From Paenibacillus sp. UNC499MF (GTDB lineage Bacteria > Bacillota > Bacilli > Paenibacillales > NBRC-103111), in assembly GCF_900107975.1 (NCBI RefSeq), contig NZ_FNVF01000003.1, positions 67,155 to 131,154 of the forward strand: a DNA stretch of 64,000 bases, in the 5' to 3' direction. The translations under genes were made by a program, and so were the position numbers. The notes beneath the pieces were generated by a model. That model was not told the origin of the DNA, did not search any database, and saw only the letters and a program-made list of their open reading frames with translations. Positions within the stretch are counted from its first letter, which is position 1. Each line of letters starts with the position of its first letter. This document shows, one piece after another, positions 43,195-52,587 of this stretch.

Positions 43195-45537
43195 TTACAT
43201 GACGCGTTTGAACATTTTCTCCAGCTCGTAGGTCGAAAACGAAATGACGATCGGTCTGCCGTGAGGACACGTATAAGGATTGCCGCATCCGCCCAAGCGG
43301 TCAAGCAGCGCTTCCATTTCCGCGGTACTCAGACTCTGGTTGGCTTTGATCGAGGCTTTGCAGGAACATAGGGTGGACGATTTTTCCCGGAGCTTGGACA
43401 GGTCCACTCCCTTGCGCTCCGTCAAAATCCATTCACACATTTCCTCGACGATTGCCTGCTCGTCTCCAGCCGGAAACCAGTGCGGATAGGCTCTCACCAG
43501 GTACGTATTACCCCCAAAAGCTTCCAGATAAACGCCTACCTGCTCCAAAAGCGGCAGCTTGTCCCGGAGGGCTTGAAAATCCGCCGAGGTAAACTCCAGC
43601 GGGATCGGAACGAGGAGCTCCTGGCTGGCTTCCTGTGGTTCTCCGAACTTGGTGTAGTAGTATTCATAATTAATCCGCTCGTGGGCGGCATGCTGGTCGA
43701 TCATATAAAAGCCCGCTTCGTTCTGGGCGAGCAAATACGTGCCGTGCAGCTGGCCGATCGGCGAAAGCGACGGAAAATCCGGCCGCTTGAGCGCTTCCTT
43801 GTCGCTGCGCGTCGGCAGCGCGGCAAGCAGGCTGCCCGCCGCCGCCTCGCGGGAGTACGGCCGGTCGTCCTGCGCGGATGCGCGGCCGGTCCGGCTTCCC
43901 GCGGCGGAGGCGCCGCCTCGCGGCTGGCCGCCGTAAGGCGCGCCGGATGGCTCGGCAGCGGCCGGCCGGGACTGCGGCTCGCGCAGCTGCGAAGCCGCCG
44001 CTTCCCGCGCGGCTGACGCCGGCACGCCGCCGGTAGCTGCTGCGCCTGCGGCGAAGCCGGAGCGCCGGTCGTCCGCTCCGTGCGGCGCGGACGAGCCCGC
44101 GAAGCCGCTGCCGGCTTGCGCTTCCGTGCCGCGCGGCGCCTGATGCGGTGCCGCTTCGGCGCCGGCCCGCAAGCCGGCTGTTCCGGCAGCGGGAGACTGC
44201 CGCTCCCGCCCGACGTCGCCGTCAGGAGCGGACGCTTCCGCCGCGGAGCCAGCTCCGCTTTCGCCTGCGGCGTCCGGCGGAGCAAGCGAGTCGAGCGAAG
44301 CCAGGCTGCGCAGGCGCTCGTCCTCCTCGCTCCCTCGGGCAGCGCCCCGCTCTTCTCCGGCCCCTTCGCGGATTTCCGCGGAAGCCGGTCCTTGTCCGTC
44401 CGCAGGGACGGACAGCTGTTCTCTCCACTGGGCCGGGGTAGTTCCCTGCTTCAGCAAAGGATCCGCCTCCGGCCTGTACAGCGTCATCGTCTCCTGGACG
44501 AACGATTCCTTGATCCGTGCGGAGGCCTGAACGCCTTTTGGAATAAGAACCTGGCGTCCCAAAGCTTCCTTGATCATGTCCTCGATCATTTTTACCAGTT
44601 CGGGCTCTTTGCTGAAACGGACTTCAAGCTTGGACGGATGCACGTTCACATCCACAAGCGAAGGGTCCATCTCGATGTGCAGAACGACCACCGGAAAACG
44701 GTTGATCGGCAGAAGCGTATGAAATCCGCTCATGATGGCATGCTGGACGGCGAAGCTCCGCACGTACCGGCCGTTCACCATAATGGAAATGGCGCTGCGG
44801 TTCGCCCGGTTCAGCTCGGGACGGGAAATATAGCCCGAAATTTTGTAATCCAGGCTCTCTCCTCCGACCGCGATCATCTGCTTGCCGACGGCGGATCCGT
44901 ACACTCCCGCGATAACCTGCAGCAGATCGCCTCCTCCGAGCGTTTGCAGAAGACTGTTGCCGTTATGCTTTAATGTAAAAGCGATATCCGGGTGCGCCAG
45001 GGCGAGCCGGTACATATAGTCGGAAATATGTCCCAGCTCCGTCTGGATGGTCTTCATATATTTCAGGCGTGCGGGCGTATTGTAAAAAAGCTCTTTGACC
45101 GAAATATCGGTCCCTTTGCGTGCGGAAGTTTCTTCCTGCGTAACGACGTCCCCGCCGTCCACGGCAAGCTTGCGCCCCAGACCGCTGCCGTCCGTCGACG
45201 TCACGAATTCCGTTTTGGAAACGGCCGCGATACTCGGGAGCGCCTCACCGCGAAATCCCAACGTACGGATGGAAAAGAGATCTTTGCCCGACTGGATTTT
45301 GCTCGTCGCATGGCGGTAGAAAGCCAGCTCGCAATCCTCGCTCTCGATCCCGGAGCCGTTATCTGTTACGCGGATGAGCTGCAACCCGCCTTCTTCCGCA
45401 ACGACATCGATGCGGCTGCTTCCGGCGTCAATGGAGTTCTCTACCAGTTCCTTCACGACCGATGCCGGACGCTCTACTACTTCGCCAGCTGCGATTTGGT
45501 TGGCGATATGCTCGTCAAGAAGCCGAATTTTGCCCAT
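43195..45537 (-). CDS. mutL: DNA mismatch repair protein MutL with an unusually long linker
   Basis: A 780-residue MutL (B. subtilis has 627). The GHKL ATPase domain is intact (NSIDAG, DNGSGI, TLGFRGEAL, about 1-330). The C-terminal nuclease domain (about 590-780) has the metal motif DQHAAHER (614-621), the cysteine motif CSCKASIKAN and CPHGRP (757-762), so it is a latent endonuclease MutL. The linker between them (about 345-590) is roughly 245 residues of Ala, Gly, Ser, Pro, Arg and Glu, encoded by very GC-rich DNA. The gene starts 6 nt after the stop of the S41 protease gene, with AAGGAG in that gene's end. Confidence 0.95.
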   Translation of the reverse strand: MGKIRLLDEHIANQIAAGEVVERPASVVKELVENSIDAGSSRIDVVAEEGGLQLIRVTDNGSGIESEDCELAFYRHATSKIQSGKDLFSIRTLGFRGEALPSIAAVSKTEFVTSTDGSGLGRKLAVDGGDVVTQEETSARKGTDISVKELFYNTPARLKYMKTIQTELGHISDYMYRLALAHPDIAFTLKHNGNSLLQTLGGGDLLQVIAGVYGSAVGKQMIAVGGESLDYKISGYISRPELNRANRSAISIMVNGRYVRSFAVQHAIMSGFHTLLPINRFPVVVLHIEMDPSLVDVNVHPSKLEVRFSKEPELVKMIEDMIKEALGRQVLIPKGVQASARIKESFVQETMTLYRPEADPLLKQGTTPAQWREQLSVPADGQGPASAEIREGAGEERGAARGSEEDERLRSLASLDSLAPPDAAGESGAGSAAEASAPDGDVGRERQSPAAGTAGLRAGAEAAPHQAPRGTEAQAGSGFAGSSAPHGADDRRSGFAAGAAATGGVPASAAREAAASQLREPQSRPAAAEPSGAPYGGQPRGGASAAGSRTGRASAQDDRPYSREAAAGSLLAALPTRSDKEALKRPDFPSLSPIGQLHGTYLLAQNEAGFYMIDQHAAHERINYEYYYTKFGEPQEASQELLVPIPLEFTSADFQALRDKLPLLEQVGVYLEAFGGNTYLVRAYPHWFPAGDEQAIVEEMCEWILTERKGVDLSKLREKSSTLCSCKASIKANQSLSTAEMEALLDRLGGCGNPYTCPHGRPIVISFSTYELEKMFKRVM

Positions 45538-45543
45538 CTTAAC

Positions 45544-46983
45544 CTACTCCTTCTCCGTCTCCAGCTGCAAAAGATTGTCTGCATCTTCCCAGTGCAGCTG
45601 CGGATAGATATCGTCAAATTTATCCAGATTGATATAGCTCGTCCCGTTCTTAAGAAGAAGGGTGTCGGGTGACATCGCGAATGTGTGAATTCCTTTACCG
45701 TTGTTTATGTTAACCGCCTGTGCGGTCTGATTCCACTTGATTTCGGCCCCGATCAGGGCCGCGAGCGTACGGGAAGCGACGAAAACGTGTCCTCCTTCGC
45801 GGATCGGTCTGTACGGCTCCGTCACTTCCACCTGATTGACGGTTACATCATGTTTGGTCACGCGTACCTGGAACGAACTCGTTCCCGCTTTGCGCAGGGC
45901 CGTAATGAGCTGGGCCGTGTAGCCGTCGGCTTCAACGTCGGGCACAATACCCACTCCGTTGACCGGCTTCATTTTTGGAGTCAAATATTCCTCGAAAGTC
46001 ACCTTCACCGCGCTTTCATCGGAAAGACTGTGCAGACTCTGCATACTTCCCTTGCCATAGCTCTTCATGCCGATAACCTCGGCCACTCCGTAGTCCCTCA
46101 GGGCTCCGGCAAGCATCTCGGATGCACTGGCGCTGTTCTCGTTCATAAGCATGAAAACCGGCAGGTCCTGAGTCGTTCCTCCTTTGATTTGGAGGGGCGT
46201 ATCTTCGTTGTTGCGGTTTTTCGTATGGGCGAAGACGCCTTCCTTCACAAATTTGGAGGCGATATTCTGGGCCGATTCCACGAGTCCGCCCGGATTATCG
46301 CGCAAATCGATAACCAGCGATTTCATGCCCATTTTTTGCAAAGCCGAAAAGGTCGCGTCGAAAATTTCATCCGCATCGCTTGAGAAGCTGTCGATTTTGA
46401 TATAACCGGTGCTCGGCGTGATGAGGTAGCCTTCTACGTTAGGCATATGGATTTTCGCCCGTGTGAAGGTCAGTTTCACTTCTTTACCGTCACGCTTAAC
46501 CGTCAGTTCGACTTTGGTTCCTTCGGGGCCGAGAACCCCGCTCACCACTTCGCTTACATTTTTTCCTTGAGCGGAAACGCCGGCGACTTTCAGAACGTAA
46601 TCGCCTTTCTTAAGTCCGCCCTTCTCCGCCGGAGATCCTTCGAAAACCTTGTCCACATACACGCCGATATCGTCATTGCCCATCTGGGCGCCGATGCCGT
46701 AATAATTGTTTTCCAGGCTGTCCGTGAATTTTTCCAGTTGTTCTTTGGTGAAGTAGGTTGTGTACGGGTCTTTGGCGTTAATTTTTTTCAGCATGTCCGC
46801 AATGCTCAGACCTTTAAGCTCACCGGCCGTAACGCCGCTTACGTGATACTGGCCGAGCACTTGTCTCACTTCGTCTGTAATCTTCGCGCTTTCCTGAGCC
46901 CAGGCGGAAGCCGGAAGGACCGCGCCGAACACCAATGCGGCGGCTGCGGCCGTTTTAAATATACGAATACCGGGAAAACCCAT
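45544..46983 (-). CDS. S41 family C-terminal processing peptidase with PDZ and copper-amine-oxidase-like N domain
   Basis: A 479-residue exported protease. A signal peptide (about 1-30) leads to a helical region, a PDZ domain (about 100-180, with GIGAQMGNDDIGVYVDKVFEGS) and the S41 core (about 190-360) with the nucleophile in NENSASASEM and the lysine in MKSYGKGSMQ. The C-terminus (about 380-470) resembles the copper amine oxidase N-terminal-like domain common in Paenibacillus surface proteins. CtpA/CtpB relatives activate sporulation signals or trim cell-wall proteins. Its place between mutS and mutL is unusual. Confidence 0.88.
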   Translation of the reverse strand: MGFPGIRIFKTAAAAALVFGAVLPASAWAQESAKITDEVRQVLGQYHVSGVTAGELKGLSIADMLKKINAKDPYTTYFTKEQLEKFTDSLENNYYGIGAQMGNDDIGVYVDKVFEGSPAEKGGLKKGDYVLKVAGVSAQGKNVSEVVSGVLGPEGTKVELTVKRDGKEVKLTFTRAKIHMPNVEGYLITPSTGYIKIDSFSSDADEIFDATFSALQKMGMKSLVIDLRDNPGGLVESAQNIASKFVKEGVFAHTKNRNNEDTPLQIKGGTTQDLPVFMLMNENSASASEMLAGALRDYGVAEVIGMKSYGKGSMQSLHSLSDESAVKVTFEEYLTPKMKPVNGVGIVPDVEADGYTAQLITALRKAGTSSFQVRVTKHDVTVNQVEVTEPYRPIREGGHVFVASRTLAALIGAEIKWNQTAQAVNINNGKGIHTFAMSPDTLLLKNGTSYINLDKFDDIYPQLHWEDADNLLQLETEKE

Positions 46984-47115
46984 TCATAATCACCCTTTTA
47001 TTAAGATACGATGCGGCAGGAAAACGGAGGCGGACCCCCAGGTATCGCTTAATCCCGGCTTCGTGCGTCATTTTGATTGGAACTGTTCATCTGGAAAAAG
47101 ACCACTTTTCCGCTG

Positions 47116-49857
47116 TCAGCTCTGTAATTTTTTCTTAAGCTCATACAAAACGTTGATCGCCTGAAGCGGCGTTATATTCAGCAGATCCAGCGCTTTGAGC
47201 TCTTCGATGGCCGCTCGCGTCTGCGGATCGGGTTTGGCGGCAGGCGTCTGAGCATGCTCCCGGGCCGGCTTCGCCTCTTCGAAAAAGCTCAGCTGCTCCA
47301 CGGGCGATCCCGCTAATCCCGGGGAGGCCGCTCCCTTCGGCGTAGCGTAAGGAGCGCCGGCTTCGCCGATATCTCCCGCTGCTACTGCGGACCCAAGGGA
47401 TGCAGCAGCTCCCGCCGGAACGGCCCCGCCGGACGATCCGGCTCCCGGTTCCGGCGCATCGGCTGCCGCACGCGCTTCGAATGCCTGCAGCAGCTCGTAG
47501 GACCGGGATATAATGCCGTCAGGCAGACCCGCGATCTGGGCGCAGTAGATGCCATAGCTCGTACTGGCCGCGCCCCGGATCAGCTTGCGCAGAAACGTAA
47601 CCTGCTGACCGCTTTCCTTGACGGCCATGCAGTAATTCCGCAGCTGCGGCAAACTCTCCTCCAGGTGGGCCAGCTCGTGAAAGTGAGTGGAAACGAGCGT
47701 TTTGCACCCGATCTCGTGATGAAGGAACTCGATGACCGCCTGGGCGATCGCCATGCCTTCGCCTGTCGAGGTTCCACGGCCCAGCTCGTCGATAATGACG
47801 AGGCTGCGCTCGGTCGCTTTCTCCGTCATCACCTGGATGTCCATCATTTCGACCATGAACGTGCTCTGGCCGCCGATCAGGTCGTCGGCTGCCCCGATCC
47901 GCGTGAAAATACGGTCGATGATCGGAATCTTCGCGCTGCTTGCCGGTACGAAACAGCCGATCTGCGCCATCAGGCAAATAACGGCAACCTGCCGCATATA
48001 CGTGCTTTTACCCGCCATGTTCGGGCCGGTAATCAGCAGCATGCTTCCGTCTCCGGCGGCAAGCTTCGTCTCGTTCTCGATGAACGCTCCGCTTTCAAGC
48101 ACCGCCTCGACGACCGGATGCCTGCCTTCTTCGATGTGCAGATCGTAGCCGTCGCCGATCTCCGGACGGATAAACCGGTTGGACGCGCTTACCGCAGCCA
48201 GCGACTGGTACACGTCCAGCTCGGCTATCGCCTCGGCCAGCTTCTGAAGGCGTCCGATCTGCGAGGAAATCCGCTCCCGAAGATCAACGAAAAGCTGGTA
48301 TTCCAAATCGGTGCGTTTGTCCTCCGCCTCAAGGATAAGCGCTTCTTTCTCCTTCAATTCGGGAGTGACGAAGCGTTCGGCGTTGGCGAGTGTCTGCTTG
48401 CGCTCGTAGCGCCCCTCGGGAAGGGACCCGACGTTGGCTTTGGTTACCTCGATGTAGTAACCGAACACTTTGTTGTAGCCGACCTTGAGAGACTTGATGC
48501 CGGTCGCCTCGCGTTCGCTTCTTTCCAGCTCGGCGATCCATTTCTTCCCGTTGGTGCTCGCTTCGCGAAGCTGATCCAGGTAATCGTGATAGCCTTCGCG
48601 GATCATGCCTCCGTCTCGGACCGATACCGGCGGCTCGTCTTCGATGGCACCGAGAATCATCTCCGAGATGTCGGAGCAGGGGTCCATTTCGTCGACAAGA
48701 CGCTCCAGTACACGGGCGCCCGCACCTGCGCAGACGTCCTTCAGCCGGGGTACCTGTTCCAGCGAAACCCGGAGCGCGATCATGTCCCGGGCGTTGGCGC
48801 TTCCGTAGGCCATCCGGGCAACGAGCCGCTCCAGATCGTATACTTCTTTCAAAACGGTGCGCAGATCGTCGCGCAAAATAAACTGTTTGTACAGCGTTTC
48901 CACCGCGTCGTGACGATTGCGGATCGCATCGGCCTGCATCAGCGGCTTTTCGATCCAACGGCGCAGCATGCGCGCACCCATCGCGGTGACCGTTTCGTCC
49001 AGCAGCCATAGGAGCGAGCCTTTGCGGCTGCGTTCGCGGACCGTTTCCACGAGTTCCAGGTTGCGGCGCGTGAAAGGATCCATCGTCATGTACTGCTGGG
49101 GCGAGTAAGCGCGAATTTCTTTGATATGCGTCAAGCTCTGCTTCTGCGTTTCATGCAAATAGGCAAGGAGAAGGGAAACGACGCGTCTTGCGGAAGCGTC
49201 CAGCTTCCCGGCCGCCCCTTCGCCGAACTGCGGAGCGAGCTTGTCATCCGCCGCCTGCTCCCACGCCGTAAATACCGTGGATTTCGCCGTAAGCGGAATT
49301 TGCCCGCGGACCCGGTCAAGAAGCGGACCGTCCCCGATAATCTCCGCCGGTCCGTACGCGTTCAGCTCGTCGATCAGCAGTTGGAACGAGTCCGACAAGG
49401 AGGTTGCGTACAACTCCCCGGTGGACACGTCGCAGGCGCTGAAGCCGTACCGGCCTCCGACCTGTGCAACGGCCGCTATGTAGTTGTTGCTGGCGTCACC
49501 GAGCGTCTTTCCGTCCATCACGGTGCCCGGCGTCACGATCCGGACAATTTCCCGGCGGACGACGCCCTTGGCTGCGGAAGGGTCCTCCACCTGCTCGCAG
49601 ATGGCGGCCTTGTAACCTTTCTCTATGAGACGGGAAATATAATTGTCGGCGGAATGATAGGGAACCCCGCACATGGGAATCTTCTCTTCCGTGCCGCCGC
49701 CGCGTCCCGTCAAGGTTATCTCCAGCTCGCGGGAAGCGTTGATGGCGTCTTCGAAAAACAATTCATAGAAATCTCCCAAACGGAAAAACAAAAAAGCATC
49801 CGGCACCTGAGCCTTGATTGCCAGATACTGTTGGATCATGGGTGTGTATTGAGTCAT
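47116..49857 (-). CDS. mutS: DNA mismatch repair protein MutS
   Basis: A 913-residue MutS1. The mismatch-reading Phe-Tyr-Glu is in RLGDFYELF (near residue 30-32), the ATPase has GPNMAGKSTYMRQ and DELGRGTS, and there is a helix-turn-helix before the linker. Near the C-terminus a low-complexity Ala/Gly/Pro linker (about 795-865) precedes QLSFF, a beta-clamp-binding motif, then the dimer domain. The linker is longer than usual, as in the MutL here. Gene order cotE, amidoligase, mutS, S41, mutL places it in an operon-like leftward block. Confidence 0.96.
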   Translation of the reverse strand: MTQYTPMIQQYLAIKAQVPDAFLFFRLGDFYELFFEDAINASRELEITLTGRGGGTEEKIPMCGVPYHSADNYISRLIEKGYKAAICEQVEDPSAAKGVVRREIVRIVTPGTVMDGKTLGDASNNYIAAVAQVGGRYGFSACDVSTGELYATSLSDSFQLLIDELNAYGPAEIIGDGPLLDRVRGQIPLTAKSTVFTAWEQAADDKLAPQFGEGAAGKLDASARRVVSLLLAYLHETQKQSLTHIKEIRAYSPQQYMTMDPFTRRNLELVETVRERSRKGSLLWLLDETVTAMGARMLRRWIEKPLMQADAIRNRHDAVETLYKQFILRDDLRTVLKEVYDLERLVARMAYGSANARDMIALRVSLEQVPRLKDVCAGAGARVLERLVDEMDPCSDISEMILGAIEDEPPVSVRDGGMIREGYHDYLDQLREASTNGKKWIAELERSEREATGIKSLKVGYNKVFGYYIEVTKANVGSLPEGRYERKQTLANAERFVTPELKEKEALILEAEDKRTDLEYQLFVDLRERISSQIGRLQKLAEAIAELDVYQSLAAVSASNRFIRPEIGDGYDLHIEEGRHPVVEAVLESGAFIENETKLAAGDGSMLLITGPNMAGKSTYMRQVAVICLMAQIGCFVPASSAKIPIIDRIFTRIGAADDLIGGQSTFMVEMMDIQVMTEKATERSLVIIDELGRGTSTGEGMAIAQAVIEFLHHEIGCKTLVSTHFHELAHLEESLPQLRNYCMAVKESGQQVTFLRKLIRGAASTSYGIYCAQIAGLPDGIISRSYELLQAFEARAAADAPEPGAGSSGGAVPAGAAASLGSAVAAGDIGEAGAPYATPKGAASPGLAGSPVEQLSFFEEAKPAREHAQTPAAKPDPQTRAAIEELKALDLLNITPLQAINVLYELKKKLQS

Positions 49858-49909
49858 TCTAAACCTCCGACAAAACGTTCAGCGGATAAGGCTGTCTATG
49901 ATTCTTCTA

Positions 49910-51421
49910 TTATAGCATGTTTTCCCGTGCGTCATCCTGTTTCCGTCCGTAGGGACCGATTTTCCAGCTCCGCCGGAAATCGGCGAGTTCCTGCCAGCCT
50001 TCCATGCGCCGGGACTGTTCCCTTAGCGGACGCAAATACCTGGCGAATTCCCCGTACATGGGCTGTTTCTCGAGATCCGCCCATAAGCTTTCCGCGGCAT
50101 CCGCGAGGGCCGGCTTATTGCCGGCATAATAGTTCTCCTGCGCGTCGAGGTCGTCCAAGGGCCGCCGGTCCAGCTCGTAATAGCGGTCCGCGATAATCCG
50201 CGCAAGCGAGAAAACGCCGAGGGCGATTTCGGGCGAAACGAGCCAGCTCGGGAGCGTCCGGTACTCGAATCCGCCGTGCCGCTGCCGGCGGTAATCCCCG
50301 AGAAGCCCGTAGCGCGGGCGGCGCAGCGCCGTCGTCTCCCCCTCGATCATCATGAGAGGGAGCGCCAGGTAGTTATCCAGCGCGCGCAGCAGGTGCGAAT
50401 TCAGCCAGCAGCGGCTGAAATGAACGTGCCCGCCGAGCGGAAAGCCCGGCAGCGGCATGCCGCCGGCGATCCAGGCGAGGCTGTCGTCGCCGATCTTGCG
50501 GGCGGCCGTACGCATCGTCCGGCGCAGATTGGCGGCCAGCTGCGCCGGCTCGCTGCTCGGCTGCGGCCGCAGCTCGGCCAGCGGCAGAATGACGCGGTGG
50601 CCGCTGAGCACGATCGCGTCGCAGCCGACCTGTCCTTCCCGCTCCAGGTACTTGGAGGCGGATACGACTTTGCCGCGCGGATTGACGAGCAGAAACTCGG
50701 GATCGCTCCCGAGTACCGCCGGCTCCGTCCGCCCCAGCTCCTGCGAGAGCTGCACGGCGTAACGCCCGATGGCTTGCGCGAAGAGCGCCGCGAGCGGCCG
50801 GTCGGGCTCCGGCGCAGGATCCACGCGCAGCACGAGCGTCCTGCCGGACGGCTCGATCGCAACATGCACGAGGCCGTAGTCGAGACCGAGAGCGTACACC
50901 GCCTTGACCGACTCGCGGACGGCGCGCTGGGTGTGAAACGTCTGCTGCTCCAGGCTCACTTCCTGAAAGCCGGACGGCTCTGTTCCGGCCGAGCCTGGAA
51001 GAAGCAGCAGGTTGTTTTTCTGCCGGTAGACGGCGAGGGCTTCCATATGGAAAACCGGAATGCGGTATTCGTAGGAATAAGTTCCGCCGCCCCGGCGGAT
51101 GCCGCGACCGCGGCGTTCGGCCTCCGTACCTCCCCGGGAACCGTGGATCGTCCGGATGCCGTGTACGGCAAGCTGTATCCTTGCGTCCTCTTCCCTCACC
51201 GCCAGGGAGACTGCTTCCGGAGTCTGCAGCAGAGTGCGCCGGGGCATGGCGGCTAAATCCCCCGCCTGCTCCGCAGTTAGTTTGCCCCAGGCCGCGATTC
51301 TTGCAGGCGTTTTGTCCGGGAGCTTTTCCCCATGCGGAATATTCAGAAGATCCAGTTCCCGGCCAATGACAGAAGCCGCCTGCTTATTATCCCGCCCGGA
51401 GTACAGCACGAAGAGCTGCAT
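49910..51421 (-). CDS. Putative amidoligase (COOH-NH2 ligase, GCS-like fold) with an ATP-grasp-like N-terminal part
   Basis: A 503-residue protein. The C-terminal half (about 235-480) carries the phage phiEco32-like amidoligase pattern: GSDPEF (238-243), ELRP (283-286), GGHVHFS (330-336) and RTLPSW (388-393), residues that in this fold bind metal, ATP and the carboxylate. The N-terminal part ends in YALGLDYGLVHVAIEPSGRT ... VDPAPEP (about 176-206), which resembles the last lobe of YheC/YheD-type ATP-grasp enzymes found in spore-coat contexts. It would join an amino group to a carboxylate in a peptide or cell-surface polymer. It lies between cotE and mutS, and a coat or cortex role is an inference only. 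Confidence 0.75.
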   Translation of the reverse strand: MQLFVLYSGRDNKQAASVIGRELDLLNIPHGEKLPDKTPARIAAWGKLTAEQAGDLAAMPRRTLLQTPEAVSLAVREEDARIQLAVHGIRTIHGSRGGTEAERRGRGIRRGGGTYSYEYRIPVFHMEALAVYRQKNNLLLLPGSAGTEPSGFQEVSLEQQTFHTQRAVRESVKAVYALGLDYGLVHVAIEPSGRTLVLRVDPAPEPDRPLAALFAQAIGRYAVQLSQELGRTEPAVLGSDPEFLLVNPRGKVVSASKYLEREGQVGCDAIVLSGHRVILPLAELRPQPSSEPAQLAANLRRTMRTAARKIGDDSLAWIAGGMPLPGFPLGGHVHFSRCWLNSHLLRALDNYLALPLMMIEGETTALRRPRYGLLGDYRRQRHGGFEYRTLPSWLVSPEIALGVFSLARIIADRYYELDRRPLDDLDAQENYYAGNKPALADAAESLWADLEKQPMYGEFARYLRPLREQSRRMEGWQELADFRRSWKIGPYGRKQDDARENML

Positions 51422-51462
51422 AGTCGTCCTCCTCCCGGCTGCCCATTTTTATCCGGAGAAAC

Positions 51463-51485
51463 AAAAAAGAGGGCAAACGCCCTCT
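51463..51485 (-). terminator. Terminator of cotE
   Basis: AGAGGGC (51468-51474) and GCCCTCT (51479-51485) pair around AAAC; TTTTT follows on the minus strand. The amidoligase gene begins 40 nt further on, so it may have its own promoter or use read-through. Confidence 0.8.
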
Positions 51486-51522
51486 GCCCCAGCTTCTTCC
51501 GGTGCATAAGATGAATTATCCT

Positions 51523-52086
51523 TTAACTTAAATCATCTTCCAGCAGATCGGGGTTTAAATCTTCGAAATCTCCATCATCGCTGATGAGATCGAAGTCTAC
51601 ATGCTTCTCTTCGAAATCTCCGCCGTTCGGATCCACAATCACGTGCACTTTCGTTTCCGCCGTCAGCTCCACATGAAATTCGCGCTCTACGCGGATCAGC
51701 ACGTTCCCGCCTCCGGAGATGCTCGCTTCCACACAGTTCGGTTCCTGCGTTGCGACCGCAGAAACTTCCGCCGTGGCAGACTTGTGCCGCTTGTCGAGAT
51801 ACGACAAGCCGACTACCTCCGCATAAGATACCGTTTCTTTCGCGACATCGGTTTTCGTATTCCGATCATACGAATACCAGATGTTGATATCGTAAGTACC
51901 GACGACCTCGACTCCCTCTCCAGACTTGACGGCTTCGTACTGATTGTTGATAATCCAGGCGCCTAAGATACTGGTTGGAGCATGAGGCGGAGTCACGGTA
52001 TGACTTACGTGCGAAAATTTGCGTCCTTTGCCGCAGACAGCTTTCACGATGATCTCTCTGCTTTGCAAATTTCTATCTATTGACAT
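51523..52086 (-). CDS. cotE: Outer spore coat morphogenetic protein CotE
   Basis: A 187-residue protein matching CotE (181 in B. subtilis). Recognisable blocks are REIIVKAVCGKGRKFS, THTVTPPHAPTSILGAWIINN-like segment near 28-48, and VEVVGTYDINIWYSY (about 58-73). The C-terminus is the acidic tail (DFDLISDDGDFEDLNPDLLE) that recruits outer coat proteins. ATG 52086 follows GGAGG at 8-nt spacing. In B. subtilis cotE likewise precedes mutS-mutL. A sigma-E-like -10 lies 35 nt upstream. Confidence 0.95.
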   Translation of the reverse strand: MSIDRNLQSREIIVKAVCGKGRKFSHVSHTVTPPHAPTSILGAWIINNQYEAVKSGEGVEVVGTYDINIWYSYDRNTKTDVAKETVSYAEVVGLSYLDKRHKSATAEVSAVATQEPNCVEASISGGGNVLIRVEREFHVELTAETKVHVIVDPNGGDFEEKHVDFDLISDDGDFEDLNPDLLEDDLS

Positions 52087-52120
52087 CCTTTCAACCTCCT
52101 CCATGCAATCATTCATTACA

Positions 52121-52128
52121 AGTGTATG
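52121..52128 (-). promoter_or_regulatory. Candidate sigma-E -10 element of cotE
   Basis: The minus strand reads CATACACT, a match to the sigma-E -10 consensus CATACAMT. The -35 region is poor. In B. subtilis cotE has sigma-E and sigma-K promoters, so this is plausible. Confidence 0.45.
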
Positions 52129-52213
52129 CAGGACATAGGCGATTGTTGATTGAACGGACACAATCCAATCAAGATAATTTGTAAAATCCGCATTAAATCA
52201 AGCTGCGTCTTCT

Positions 52214-52316
52214 TATAATAGTTAAATGGAAACAAACCGATTTAGATGAAAGCGGGCCAGTTTAGGGTCTGTCTTCAAAAACCGGCTGCGGTTGAACGCA
52301 GCCGGTTATCTTTTTG
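52214..52316 (+). ncRNA. Possible small RNA or orphan terminator
   Basis: TATAAT (52214-52219) is followed about 65 nt later by a perfect 11-bp hairpin, AACCGGCTGCG/CGCAGCCGGTT (52280-52290, 52297-52307), and ATCTTTTTG. No gene lies between them and the only upstream gene, cotE, runs the other way. No -35 box fits. Either a ~90-nt RNA is made here or the hairpin is a relic. The rest of 52087-52587 shows no gene. Confidence 0.3.
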
Positions 52317-52587
52317 TCCAGTTTCGTGCACGGGCTTAAACGTGTCGTGTTGCTCTGGCGATATTGTGCAGTTGCTTTTAAATCTCCATCAAATAATCAT
52401 CCGGTTCCTGGAACCATACGACTCAAATCCGGCAAAAAGAAAAAAGCCGGCAGTCTTCGTTACACACATCGGATTCTGAACGATTTTATCATACAGAATT
52501 AAGACGTTTTCCCATTTACTCACTTCCCAAACTCACATAAAATAATGAGAGACTTTTTTATTTTCTACAAAGGTGTGAAGAAGGAGC

